Shown here: in pieces, positions 8,649-17,735 of the stretch | Layout: each line of letters starts with the position of its first letter | Numbering within the stretch: the first letter of the stretch is position 1 | From: Eoetvoesia sp035555955 | GTDB lineage: Bacteria > Pseudomonadota > Gammaproteobacteria > Burkholderiales > Burkholderiaceae_B | Assembly: GCF_035555955.1 (NCBI RefSeq) | Contig: NZ_DATMGA010000028.1 | Location: 1 to 64,000 of the forward strand | Direction: 5' to 3' | DNA length: 64,000 nucleotides | The notes under the pieces: model-generated | What the model was told of the DNA's origin: nothing | The model's database searches: none | Seen by the model: only the letters and a program-made list of their open reading frames with translations | Program-made: the position numbers and the translations under genes

Positions 8649-9637
8649 TGAGTACATCGAATTCCTTTCACATGACACGCCGCCGCCTGCTGCAGGGGGC
8701 GCTGGCGGCCGGCGCGGGCCTGGCGTTTCCGCAATGGTCGCGCGCCCAGCAGGGCGGCGGCAGAACCTTGCAGCTAGGCTATATTGGCCCTTCCAGGAAC
8801 CTGGTGAACCCGACCGGATGGTCTTTGGCCAGCGGCGGCCTGACGCGCGAAATCGCGGCCCTGGGCTACACCGGCGTTACCACCCATATGTTTCTCAACG
8901 GCCCCGACCTGAACGAAGCGTTTTTCTCCGGGGCGCTGGATGTCGGCATCTATGGCGATACGCCTTCCACGGTTGCCAAGTCGCGCGGGCTGGACGCCAG
9001 GCTTGTCGGCTTCGACCAGGTAGGCCTGGACGCGTGGCTGCTGACGCCGCGCGGCGGCGGCGTGACCAGCGTCAAGGATCTGGAAGGCAAGACCGTGGCG
9101 GTGGCGCTGGGCTCGTACATGCATCGCTATGTGCTTGGCCTGCTCAAGGAAGCCGGCATTCTCAAGACCACCAATGTCGTCTACATGCTGCCGCGCGACG
9201 GCGCGCCCGCGCTGGAGAAGAAATCCATCGCCGCCTTCGCCGCCCCGATCGACAACGGCCCCTTGTTGATCGCCAAAGGCTTTCCGGTCCTCGACCAGGC
9301 CAGTTGGCATCCCGGCCTGGCGGGTTCCTCGTTGATCCAGGTTTCCGGGCCGGCTCTGCAGCGTACCCCCGGGCTTCCCGCCGCGCTGCTGCGATCGCGG
9401 CAGGCCGCCATCAAGGAGATCCAGGCAGATCCCGAAAAATACTATGCCTTCCACGCCAAGGCCAGCGGTTACCCGCTGGAGGTGATCAAGGCTTCCCGCT
9501 CGATTTCCCAGTTTCCGCTGGAGGCCTACCCGGCCGACGGCATAAAGCTGCTGAACCAGGTCGAATCGTTCCTGCTTGAGCAAAAGCTCATACGCAAGCC
9601 GGTGGACATTGCGCAATGGCAAGTGCAAGGGTTGTAG
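8648..9637 (+). CDS. ABC substrate-binding protein, SsuA/TauA-type, Tat signal
   Basis: A 329-residue periplasmic binding protein of the nitrate/sulfonate/taurine type (NMT1-like fold). The N-terminus has a Tat-type signal: TRRRLLQG at residues 10-17, hydrophobic ALAAGAGLAF, then a likely cleavage after SRAQ. Family features include LDVGIYGDTPSTVAKSRGLD (near 100) and LKEAGI. The ATG at 8648 overlaps the ferredoxin stop by one base; a TTG one codon earlier is less likely. It delivers substrate to the permease and ATPase that follow. A Tat signal is uncommon in SsuA-like proteins but known in this group. The ligand is probably a sulfonate or related anion, by context. Confidence 0.88.
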   Translation: MSTSNSFHMTRRRLLQGALAAGAGLAFPQWSRAQQGGGRTLQLGYIGPSRNLVNPTGWSLASGGLTREIAALGYTGVTTHMFLNGPDLNEAFFSGALDVGIYGDTPSTVAKSRGLDARLVGFDQVGLDAWLLTPRGGGVTSVKDLEGKTVAVALGSYMHRYVLGLLKEAGILKTTNVVYMLPRDGAPALEKKSIAAFAAPIDNGPLLIAKGFPVLDQASWHPGLAGSSLIQVSGPALQRTPGLPAALLRSRQAAIKEIQADPEKYYAFHAKASGYPLEVIKASRSISQFPLEAYPADGIKLLNQVESFLLEQKLIRKPVDIAQWQVQGL

Positions 9638-9640
9638 CTT

Positions 9641-10438
9641 ATGGAAACGCCACGCATCGAAAAGCGCATCCTGGCCCGCATCGCCCCGTGGCTGCTGCCC
9701 GTGGGTTTGCTGCTGGCATGGCAACTGGCGGTGGAAACCGGCCTGTTGTCCACCCACATCCTGCCGGCTCCGACCAGCGTGCTGGCCACCGGCTGGTCCA
9801 TGACCTTGTCCGGCGAAATCTGGGAAAACCTGACCATCAGCGCCTATCGCGCTGCCGCCGGCTTTGCCATCGGGGGCGGGCTGGGGCTGCTGCTGGGCCT
9901 GATAACCGGCCTGTCGCGCTGGAACGAGCTGTTTCTGGACAGCACCGTGCAGATGGTACGCAACATTCCCCACCTGGCGCTCATACCTTTGGTCATCGTG
10001 TGGTTCGGCATCGGCGAAAGCGCCAAGATATTCCTCGTGGCGCTGGGCACGGTGTTTCCGGTGTACATCAACACCTACTACGGCATCCGACACCTGGATG
10101 CCGGCCTTATCGAAATGGCGCGCAGCTACGGGCTTTCGGGCTGGGCGCTGTTCCGCCACGCGATATTGCCGGGAGCGCTGCCCTCCATCCTGGTGGGCGT
10201 GCGGTTTTCGCTGGGGCTGATGTGGCTGACGCTGATCGTGGCCGAAACCATCTCGGCCAATGCCGGCATCGGCTATCTGGCCATGAATGCGCGCGAATTC
10301 ATGCAGACCGATGTCATCGTCTTCGCCATTCTTACCTACGCACTGCTTGGCAAGCTGGCCGACCTTGCTGCGCGCGGCCTGGAGCGCCACTGGCTCAAGT
10401 GGCATCCGAACTTCCAGTTTTCAAAGGCGCCGGCGTGA
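9641..10438 (+). CDS. ABC transporter permease, SsuC-type
   Basis: A 265-residue inner-membrane permease with about six helices, starting three bases after the binding-protein stop. The EAA loop is in the second half (YGLSGWALFRHAILPGALPS), followed by AETISANAGIGYLAMNAREF, which is characteristic of SsuC/TauC. It forms the membrane channel for the importer whose binding protein precedes it and whose ATPase follows 49 bases later. It resembles the permeases at the left window edge in family only; the two operons are separate systems. Confidence 0.9.
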   Translation: METPRIEKRILARIAPWLLPVGLLLAWQLAVETGLLSTHILPAPTSVLATGWSMTLSGEIWENLTISAYRAAAGFAIGGGLGLLLGLITGLSRWNELFLDSTVQMVRNIPHLALIPLVIVWFGIGESAKIFLVALGTVFPVYINTYYGIRHLDAGLIEMARSYGLSGWALFRHAILPGALPSILVGVRFSLGLMWLTLIVAETISANAGIGYLAMNAREFMQTDVIVFAILTYALLGKLADLAARGLERHWLKWHPNFQFSKAPA

Positions 10439-10487
10439 ATGGTAGCCGACTGATCTGGCCATAGCTTAAATCTTCAAGGACTTCATC

Positions 10488-11405
10488 ATGACCCAAGCTG
10501 CCCGCGGTTTACCCATAACGCTCAAGGGTGTGCAAAAACAGTTCGGCGCCCGGATCGTCCTGCGCGACCTGGACCTGGCCATACCCGCCGGCCAGTTCGT
10601 GGCGGTGGTGGGACGCAGCGGCTGCGGCAAAAGCACCTTGTTGCGCCTGCTTGCCGGGCTGGAAACCGCAACCGCCGGTGCGTTGCAAGCCGGGCGGAGT
10701 CAAGGCTTGAGCGTCGTTGCACCGGCCGGCGACCTTCGTGACCGTTCTTTCTCGCCCATTGAGCTTGAGCAAGGTCTTCAAGCCGTTCGCGAGGATATCC
10801 GGCTCATGTTCCAGGATTCGCGTCTACTGCCCTGGAAATCCGTCATCGACAATGTCGGCTTGGGCCTGAAGGGAAACTGGCGCCTGCAGGCGTACGAGGC
10901 TTTGGAGGCCGTGGGCCTGCGGGACCGCGCCCACGAGTGGCCCGCCGCGCTTTCCGGCGGCCAGCGGCAACGCGTGGCCTTGGCCCGCGCCTTGATCCAC
11001 CGGCCGCGTCTGTTGCTGCTGGACGAGCCGCTGGGCGCCCTGGACGCGCTGACCCGCATAGAAATGCAGCAACTGATCGAAAAGCTGTGGCGCCAGCACG
11101 GCTTTACGGTATTGCTGGTAACACACGATGTCAGTGAAGCCGTATCCGTGGCCGATCGCGTCATCCTCATCGAGGAAGGCCGGATAGGCCTGGACTTGCT
11201 CGTGGAAGCCGCTCACCCCCGCGTGCGCGGTTCCGCCCGCTTGGCCGCCCTGGAAGCCCAGGTGCTCAACCGCGTTCTCAACCAGCCGCAATCGGCCGCC
11301 AACACCGACCCCTTTCCGGCACCCCGGCCCTTCAAGCCGCTTAGAGCGGTCAAGACTATGGGCGAAAGGGTGAAAAGAAGGGCTGTGGTCGGTGACTCGA
11401 TTTGA
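10488..11405 (+). CDS. ABC transporter ATP-binding protein, SsuB-type
   Basis: A 305-residue ATPase powering the importer. Walker A is GRSGCGKST (42-50), the signature is LSGGQRQR (155-162), Walker B is LLLLDE (175-180), and the switch histidine is in VTHDVSEA. The Q-loop is MFQDSRLLPW. Compared with E. coli SsuB (255 residues) it has a longer C-terminal tail of roughly 50 residues ending in a basic stretch (GERVKRRAVVG), with no known domain visible. It completes the flavoprotein-ferredoxin-importer operon. The next gene converges on it after 72 bases. Confidence 0.92.
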   Translation: MTQAARGLPITLKGVQKQFGARIVLRDLDLAIPAGQFVAVVGRSGCGKSTLLRLLAGLETATAGALQAGRSQGLSVVAPAGDLRDRSFSPIELEQGLQAVREDIRLMFQDSRLLPWKSVIDNVGLGLKGNWRLQAYEALEAVGLRDRAHEWPAALSGGQRQRVALARALIHRPRLLLLDEPLGALDALTRIEMQQLIEKLWRQHGFTVLLVTHDVSEAVSVADRVILIEEGRIGLDLLVEAAHPRVRGSARLAALEAQVLNRVLNQPQSAANTDPFPAPRPFKPLRAVKTMGERVKRRAVVGDSI

Positions 11406-11477
11406 TGGGAGGCCTTTTCTCGAGGGCTTCCATGGCGGAGGCTTTACGAGGATTTCTTATGGCCCTTGCTCCGAAAC

Positions 11478-13133
11478 TTAGTCCTGCCGCGCCGTGCCGG
11501 CCATGGCCATCGACTCGATCCGCCGGAAGTCCAGTTCTTGCAGGGCCTTGTGCACTTCATTGAAGAAGCGTGAGCAGTCGGCATGCAATGGCGCATGCGT
11601 CCTTAGCCAGTCTTCAATGTCGCTAAGCTGGCCGCCCTGGGCCAATCGGGCAAGATTCTCGCATATCGGTGCGGGCGGCATGGGCATTGCGGCGCCGTCG
11701 GCGCCTTTCGAAAGGCCGGGAGCATCGGGAACCTGCACCACCTTGTCCAGCACGACAGTTTCGCTTGCAAGCGGCTTGACTGCGATGCTGAAGCTGAAAC
11801 AACTGCCTTGGCCGGGCGAGCTGTCGAGCTGCAGCTGCCCGCCCATGTTCTTGACAATGTTTTGGGCTATGTAAAGCCCCAGCCCGGCGCTGCCGGCGTG
11901 GGCGTGGATTTGGGCGAAGGCGTTGAATATGGTTGTTTGCGCCTCGGGGTCGACGCCGACGCCCGAGTCGCCAACGGCGAACCCGAGTATGGCTTCGCCG
12001 TTGTCATAGCTGGCGCTTACGGTCAGCCGGATATAGCCGTCATGGGTGAATTTGGCGGCGTTCGAGATGAGATTCAGCAAGACCTGCTGCAAGCGCCGGG
12101 GATCGGCCAGAACCTGGGCGGGCAGCGGTGCAAGGGCTTCGAATTCGAAGCGGTTGTTCTGCTGGCGGCTTAAACTGCGGGCGTGGTGAATCACGTCGTC
12201 CAGCAAGGCGGGCAGCGATACGGGCTCGAGCTGTATGTTCAGCGGCTGCAGCTCGTGCTTGGCATATTCCATGATCTCGTCGATCAGGGTCAATTGATAG
12301 CTGGCGCTGCGCTCGATGGCGCGCAGGTGCCGGGTTTGTTCCGGCGTTCCCGTCTCGCTCAGCATCCGGGTGTAGCCCAGAATGGTCGCCAGCGGCGCGC
12401 GCAGGTCGTGGCTGATATAGCTTAGCGTCTCGCTTGCCGGCTGGCGTCCCGCGCCACTGCCGGCGGCCTGCGCCACCTGGCGCATGCGCTCCAGGCACAT
12501 GATCACGAAGGCCGTGGTTCCGATAATAGGCAGTACGACCGCCAGCAGCGGCGTAGCCCTGTTCATCCAGTTCGAGTTGTCCATGATGTGAAAGTCCGAA
12601 CTGAAGTCTATCTGGCTGTAGTACAGGGCACGCAGCACCGTAAACGCGATCACTCCGCCGAAGATTCCCAGGAGCACCTGCCGGCCCATCGAGGCGTCGC
12701 GCGCGGCCTGGGCCTTCAGCGTCAAGGCGCCGCCGCCCATGCTTACAAGCCAGGCCGCCGCCACCAGCATGATGCGCACCTTGATGTCCGGCTGGACGAT
12801 CAAGAACCAGAATACGCCGACGGTGGCCGCCATGGGGGCAAGCAGCAGCAATGGCAGTCTGGAGGGGTATTCGTAGTATTCGCGCAGCGCATGCCAGTAG
12901 ACGGCCAGGCCCAGCAGAATGAGGCCGTTGGCGGGTGTCAACGTGATTTTGGTGGGCAGATAGGGCGTAAACACGAATATGAAGCACCCGCCGGCGATAA
13001 GCAGCGAGCCGATCAGCCAGATGATCGCCGCGCGCCGCAGGGCTGGCGGAAAATGGCGGCGCACCAGGCTCAGCACCGCGCCGTTGGCCAGCATCATCAG
13101 CGAGGCGATCAGAAGAGATGTTGCTGAATCCAT
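11478..13133 (-). CDS. Membrane sensor histidine kinase (orphan)
   Basis: A 551-residue sensor kinase. Residues 1-215 hold about seven hydrophobic segments and form the sensory membrane domain. HisKA has the phospho-acceptor His242 in SYISHDLRAPLAT. HATPase_c shows the N box (NLISNAAKF, Asn358), G1 (GDSGVGVD, near 388) and G2 (GSAGLGLYIAQNI, near 414). About 100 residues follow the ATPase, an Ala/Pro-rich linker and a helical end (LARLAQGGQLSDIEDWL) that could be a protein-binding tail. No response regulator gene is adjacent, so the partner is elsewhere. The signal is unknown. It is transcribed away from pgi's neighbour and converges on the ABC ATPase. Confidence 0.88.
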   Translation of the reverse strand: MDSATSLLIASLMMLANGAVLSLVRRHFPPALRRAAIIWLIGSLLIAGGCFIFVFTPYLPTKITLTPANGLILLGLAVYWHALREYYEYPSRLPLLLLAPMAATVGVFWFLIVQPDIKVRIMLVAAAWLVSMGGGALTLKAQAARDASMGRQVLLGIFGGVIAFTVLRALYYSQIDFSSDFHIMDNSNWMNRATPLLAVVLPIIGTTAFVIMCLERMRQVAQAAGSGAGRQPASETLSYISHDLRAPLATILGYTRMLSETGTPEQTRHLRAIERSASYQLTLIDEIMEYAKHELQPLNIQLEPVSLPALLDDVIHHARSLSRQQNNRFEFEALAPLPAQVLADPRRLQQVLLNLISNAAKFTHDGYIRLTVSASYDNGEAILGFAVGDSGVGVDPEAQTTIFNAFAQIHAHAGSAGLGLYIAQNIVKNMGGQLQLDSSPGQGSCFSFSIAVKPLASETVVLDKVVQVPDAPGLSKGADGAAMPMPPAPICENLARLAQGGQLSDIEDWLRTHAPLHADCSRFFNEVHKALQELDFRRIESMAMAGTARQD

Positions 13134-13293
13134 GTTTGGCTAATTCCGTTTCTATCTCTTGAAGGCGTGCTGTGCCGGTTTCGTTTGTCTTGCGTGATGC
13201 TTGCGCTTCGCCCTTCGCGTTCACGCATGGTCTGGAAACGGAATAAGCCGTTATCAAGTTGGAGGGTGCCGGCGTTTTATCACACTTTGGCCG

Positions 13294-14877
13294 TCATTTT
13301 CCATTTTTTCCGAACGTCGTTATCCAATGCCGGGTCGAAGCGTCGTGGGGCCGGGCTTTGCCTGAAGGCGAATTTGCACCCGAAAGCTCCTGGGTGATTC
13401 CCTTGGCCAGCACCTTCCCGTATTCCACCCCCCACTGGTCGAAAGGGTTGATGCCCCATACCACGCCCTGTACGAACACCTTGTGCTCGTACAGCGCCAG
13501 CAGGGCGCCCAGCGTATAGGGTGAAAGCCTGGGCAGTACGATGAGGCTGGAAGGGCGGCCGCCCGTGTGCACGCGGTGGCGGGCCAGCCATGGCGCCCGT
13601 TCGCTGTCCACGCCGGCGTCCAGGCATTCGCGCAGGGCGTCCTCGTAGGTTTTGCCGTTGAGCAGCGCCTCGCGCTGGGCCAGGCAATTGGCCAGCAGGC
13701 TGGTGTGGTGGTCGGGCCATTTGTGATCGGCCTGCTGGCACACGATGAAGTCCACCGGCGCGCCGTCGCTGCCCTGGTGCAGCCACTGAAAAAACGTATG
13801 CTGCGCATCCGTGCCCGGCATGCCCCACACCACCGGCCCCGTGGGCACGGTTACCGGGTTGCCCGCCCGGTCCACCGATTTGCCCAGCGATTCCATGTCC
13901 AGCTGTTGCAGATACGGCACCAAATGGGACAGCCGGAAATCATACGGGGCGATATTCAGCGAACCATAGCCCAGCACGCTGCGGTTGGCGATGCCAGCCA
14001 TGGCCATTTGAACCGGCGCGTTGCGTTCGAACGGGGCTTGGGCGAAATGCGTGTCCATGGCCGCCGCGCCCGCCTGCATGCCGGCCACCACGTCGGTGCC
14101 CACCGCCAGCGCGGTGGTGAGGCTGACCGCCGACCACAGGGAAAAACGCCCGCCCACCCAGTCCCACAGTTTGAAGACGTGCGCCTGCGGCACGCCCCAG
14201 GCCTGGGCCAGATCCGGCCGGGCGGTAATGGCCGCCATGTGCTCACAGGGATTTTCCAGGCCGGCTGCCGCCAGCCACTCGCGCGCGCGCTGCCCGTTTT
14301 GCAGGGTCTCGGCCGTGGTGAACGACTTGGAAGCCAGCACCACCAGGGTTTCGCGCGGATCCAGCCCCGCCAGCGCGCCTTCCATGGCGTGGCCGTCGAT
14401 ATTGGCGGCGAAGCGCACCTGGCGCCATGCGCCCGCATAGCCGAACGCATTGATGGCCAGCCGCACGCCCCAGTCGCTGCCGCCGATGCCGATATGCACG
14501 ATATTGCGCCAGTGCCGCTCGGAGTCGGCCTTGCGCACAAATTCGTTCATGCGCTGGCGCTCGGCCGCCACTTCGCCCACCGGCGCGGGCGCCCGCAGCG
14601 CCGTGTGCCAGGCCGCCCGGTTCTCGGTAACGTTGGAGATTTCGCCGGCAAGCAATTGGCCGCGCAGCTCGTCGAACCGGCGGGCCTCGAGCAGGGCCTC
14701 GGCGGCGGCATCCAGCTCGCCGGAAGAAACCTGCCCCGTAATGTCCAGACTGATGCCCGCGGCATCCAGCACCCGCAAGTCGTTGGCGTGCACAGACGCC
14801 GCCTTGGCGGCGGCGGTAAAGGCCTGCCATTCCGGCAGTTGTTCAAGCGAAGGCAGTTCAGGCGTAGGGCTGGTCAA
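13294..14877 (-). CDS. pgi: Glucose-6-phosphate isomerase
   Basis: A 527-residue enzyme interconverting glucose-6-phosphate and fructose-6-phosphate in the cytoplasm. Both family signatures are present: DWVGGRFSLWSAVS (near 265) and GINPFDQWGVEYGK (near 490). Phosphate-binding residues are seen in IGIGGSDWGVR and LASKSFTTAET. Length is slightly shorter than E. coli Pgi (549). The product feeds sugar-nucleotide synthesis, including the heptose and rhamnose pathways of this window, but there is no operon link. The start is set by the first in-frame ATG with a typical N-terminus. Confidence 0.95.
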   Translation of the reverse strand: MTSPTPELPSLEQLPEWQAFTAAAKAASVHANDLRVLDAAGISLDITGQVSSGELDAAAEALLEARRFDELRGQLLAGEISNVTENRAAWHTALRAPAPVGEVAAERQRMNEFVRKADSERHWRNIVHIGIGGSDWGVRLAINAFGYAGAWRQVRFAANIDGHAMEGALAGLDPRETLVVLASKSFTTAETLQNGQRAREWLAAAGLENPCEHMAAITARPDLAQAWGVPQAHVFKLWDWVGGRFSLWSAVSLTTALAVGTDVVAGMQAGAAAMDTHFAQAPFERNAPVQMAMAGIANRSVLGYGSLNIAPYDFRLSHLVPYLQQLDMESLGKSVDRAGNPVTVPTGPVVWGMPGTDAQHTFFQWLHQGSDGAPVDFIVCQQADHKWPDHHTSLLANCLAQREALLNGKTYEDALRECLDAGVDSERAPWLARHRVHTGGRPSSLIVLPRLSPYTLGALLALYEHKVFVQGVVWGINPFDQWGVEYGKVLAKGITQELSGANSPSGKARPHDASTRHWITTFGKNGK

Positions 14878-15199
14878 AGCGGCTCCGTAATCTTGTTTTT
14901 ATGTTGACCTGATTGTAATGGAGCCGCGCTCAAATTGAGATTTTGCGCGATTACGGTATTTCAACCGGCGTGTGTGCAGGTAAATGAATGGTATGCCCCC
15001 ATGGACATTGGCATCCAGGTACCTAAGTCGTAGCGCGACCCTTGTGCCAGACTTCTGTATTGCAATAACCAAAGGCTCATTCAATAGCAGTTTTGCCGGC
15101 TTCCCTTGCCACGGGCCCGGCTGCGGCGTTACTAAAAATAGTAAGCACCGCGCCCGATATAGCCATCAAGGTATTGCACGCCTAGGGGCCGTCACCCTA
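14878..15199. other. Intergenic region upstream of pgi
   Basis: A 322-base gap between pgi and the downstream end of the binding-protein gene. It holds an inverted repeat GCGGCTCC (14879-14886) and GGAGCCGC (14920-14927) right before the pgi start, which may be a regulatory site or a leader hairpin. I see no gene, tRNA or clear terminator in the remainder. Confidence 0.4.
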
Positions 15200-16363
15200 T
15201 TACTCCAACGGCTCCAGCTTCCATTTGTCGTTCTGGATCGAAACCATGACCCGCGCGTAGTCGTTTTGTCCGGAATGGTCGGTGGGGGTCATGTTGTAGA
15301 CGCCGGAATTGGCGGGCAGGTTCTTGATGTTCTCGAGGGCGTTGCGCAATGCCTCGCGGAACTCCTTGGTTCCCGGCTTGGCTTTCTTGCTGGCTTCGGG
15401 AACGGTGCGCTGCAGGAACAGCAGCACGTCGTAGGCCTGGGCCGCGAAGGTGGTGCGCGAGTTCTTGCCGAATCTCTTCTCGTACTCGGGCACGTATTTG
15501 GCGCTTACCGCCTTGGTCGGGTAGGAATCGGGCAGTTGTTCCCAAACCAGGTTCGGCCCCACCGGCAGATAGCTGCCGTTCAGGGCCTTGCCGCCCACGC
15601 GCAGGAAGTCCTCGGTCGCCGCGCCGTGGGTCTGGTAGATCTTGCCCTTGTAGCCGCGTTCTTTCAGCGCCACGTGCGGCATCACGGCAGGCGTGCCGGC
15701 GGCGGCTATCAGGACCGCATCGGGCTTCGCGGCAATCATGCGCAGCACCTGCGCGGTGGCGGAGGTATCCCCCGAATTGAAGCGCTCGACGTCGATGAGC
15801 TTGATTTTCTTGGCATCGGCGGCGGCTTTTACCTCTGTGAGCCAGCTTTCCCCGAAGGCATCGCTGAAGCCGATGAAGCCAACGGTCTTAACGCCATGAT
15901 CCTGCATGTGCTTGATGATGGCGGTGGCTACCAGCGAATCGTTCGACGCCGTCTTGAACACCCAATGCCGCTTGTCGTCCATGGGCGCAACGATCCGCGA
16001 TGACGCGCCAAGCGCAATCATGGGCGTTTCGCTGCCCGCGATGGCTTCGATCATGGCAAGGGCCGCCGACGAGGTCGACGACCCGACGATAAGGTCCACG
16101 TTCTCGCCCAGGAAGCGCTTGGTGTTCTTCACGGCATGCGTGGGATCGCCGGCGTCGTCCAGCACCTCGTATTCAATGCCTACGCCGGCTATCTTGTTGG
16201 GGAACATGCTTATCGAATTGCGCGCGCCGATGCCGATGGAGGCCGCAGGCCCGGTAAGCGGTATGGTCACGCCCACCTTGATGTTTTGCGCGTAAGCGGC
16301 GCAGCTTGCCGCCATAAACAGGCCGAACGACGCCAGCCCGATCAGTCGTGATGGTTTTCTCAT
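15200..16363 (-). CDS. ABC substrate-binding protein, branched-chain amino acid type
   Basis: A 387-residue periplasmic binding protein of the LivK/Peripla_BP_6 family. It has a Sec signal (hydrophobic LIGLASFGLFMAASCAAYA, cleavage near residue 25), then IKVGVTIPLTGPAASIG, the usual opening of the mature protein. The ATG at 16363 is chosen because it begins the signal peptide; the longer frame adds a basic non-homologous stretch. No permease or ATPase lies beside it. It sits 105 bases downstream of a Rieske oxygenase on the same strand, which suggests it binds an aromatic or related acid that the oxygenase handles. That link is inference. Confidence 0.85.
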   Translation of the reverse strand: MRKPSRLIGLASFGLFMAASCAAYAQNIKVGVTIPLTGPAASIGIGARNSISMFPNKIAGVGIEYEVLDDAGDPTHAVKNTKRFLGENVDLIVGSSTSSAALAMIEAIAGSETPMIALGASSRIVAPMDDKRHWVFKTASNDSLVATAIIKHMQDHGVKTVGFIGFSDAFGESWLTEVKAAADAKKIKLIDVERFNSGDTSATAQVLRMIAAKPDAVLIAAAGTPAVMPHVALKERGYKGKIYQTHGAATEDFLRVGGKALNGSYLPVGPNLVWEQLPDSYPTKAVSAKYVPEYEKRFGKNSRTTFAAQAYDVLLFLQRTVPEASKKAKPGTKEFREALRNALENIKNLPANSGVYNMTPTDHSGQNDYARVMVSIQNDKWKLEPLE

Positions 16364-16468
16364 TGGGTTGTCTCTATGAATAGTAGTTTTGGTATGGAAT
16401 GGCCGGGCCCGGCCCCGTCTGGCACGAACCCGAACCGGCTTGTGTTCGCGACGACGCAACCGGGCACG

Positions 16469-17566
16469 CTACATGCCGGCCACTTCTTCGCTGCGCACCA
16501 TCTCCTTGCGCGCCCGCTCCTTATCAGGCCGCGGTGCGTTTGCTTGCTCTTTTTTCAATTGCTGGGCCACCAGCCAGCGCATGTGATTCAACCCCACATC
16601 CGACGGCATGGACTTCAAGGTAAAGCTGGGGTCTTTTTTCAGGATCTTCTGCTGCAGCTCGATAATGGGCATGTCTTCGTACAGACCCTCAAGAATGCTG
16701 GAGGTCAGCGAGCGCGTGATGAGATCCCGATTTTCGGTCTGGTTATGCATGTATACCCAGAACAGATGGGTGCTGTCTTCCGTTTCGGGTGTCATGGCCT
16801 GGATGTTCCTGAACGAAATGGCGCCTTCCGTATTGCCCTTTTCGATTCCATTGCCCGCGGGCGAGAACCCCGACTCCAGATAGAAGTACCCTGGCGTTTG
16901 CATGCGCACCGTGTTCCAGCGGTCCACCTTGTCCATATTCTTGACGAATTTCTTCACGAATGGCGCCAGGTCGCAGTTCATATGCCATTTGGTTACCTTG
17001 AAGCCATTGTCCAGGCGCTCCAGCGGGCTTTCCTTGTGCTCGGCCACATAATTCGGCGAGCCGCCGAAAGTATTGGCATGCACGTACGCGACATGGTTGA
17101 AGTCGGCCAGATTGTCCACCAAAAGCTGATAGTTGGCGTCGTAGTGAAGGTATCCCGGCTCGCCGACCCATTCGGGGTCGCTAAGGTAGTGAAAACCCGG
17201 AATTTCATCCTCGTTCGCCAGGGCGGGGTCGCCCATCCAGATCCAGATGAGCTTGTCTCGAACTTCCACGGGGTAGGTGGGCACCTTGAAGCTGGGCGGA
17301 ATGGCGTTCCGGCCAGGCACTTCAATACAGGTTCCCGCGCTGTTGAACAGCAGGCCGTGATACATGCAGCGCACATTGTCGCCTTCCAGGCGGCCCAATG
17401 ACAGGGCAGCGCCGCGGTGACAGCAGCGGTCATCCATGGCAACGACGCTATCGTTTTCACCCTTGTAAAACAGAATCCTTTCATTCAGAATGGTTCGGGC
17501 CAGCAAGGCGCCGTCGATCAATTCATGGGCCCATCCCGCCACATACCAGCAGTTTTTTACAAACAT
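16469..17566 (-). CDS. Rieske non-heme iron oxygenase, vanillate demethylase-like
   Basis: A 365-residue oxygenase component of the VanA/phthalate dioxygenase-like family. The Rieske [2Fe-2S] ligands are Cys48, His50, Cys67 and His70 (RCCHRGA and CMYHG). The catalytic iron motif is near residue 165 (NLADFNHVAYVHANTFGG), with the aspartate/histidine pattern that links the two centres. The start at 17566 (MFVKNCWYVAGW) is typical for the family; a frame 12 codons longer is unlikely. No reductase component is next to it, so electrons must come from a reductase elsewhere. The LuxR-type gene is divergent and may control it. The substrate is probably a methoxylated or carboxylated aromatic, not determined. 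Confidence 0.9.
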   Translation of the reverse strand: MFVKNCWYVAGWAHELIDGALLARTILNERILFYKGENDSVVAMDDRCCHRGAALSLGRLEGDNVRCMYHGLLFNSAGTCIEVPGRNAIPPSFKVPTYPVEVRDKLIWIWMGDPALANEDEIPGFHYLSDPEWVGEPGYLHYDANYQLLVDNLADFNHVAYVHANTFGGSPNYVAEHKESPLERLDNGFKVTKWHMNCDLAPFVKKFVKNMDKVDRWNTVRMQTPGYFYLESGFSPAGNGIEKGNTEGAISFRNIQAMTPETEDSTHLFWVYMHNQTENRDLITRSLTSSILEGLYEDMPIIELQQKILKKDPSFTLKSMPSDVGLNHMRWLVAQQLKKEQANAPRPDKERARKEMVRSEEVAGM

Positions 17567-17735
17567 CGCCTTCTCTCCAGGAAAATTCCAAACACGTTCC
17601 AAGTCACATCAGGTAATGCCCAACAGCCGCAACGCTGATTGGGCCTACATAAGGCGATGGTAGATAGCGGGCAGGGCAATGTATGTCCCCCGATCAGTGG
17701 ACAACGGCATAAAAGGAAGGCACGGAGGCAAAACT

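Noticed and set aside
8774..10405. A 543-codon frame on the minus strand across the binding-protein and permease genes
   Set aside because: Antisense shadow of two well-supported genes; Gln/His/Gly-rich with no motif.
12040..13257. A 405-codon frame overlapping the histidine kinase
   Set aside because: Other frame of the kinase, which has H, N, G1 and G2 boxes in its own frame.
14930..14960. Short palindrome CTCAAATTGAG near pgi
   Set aside because: Too short to separate from chance and no partner site.
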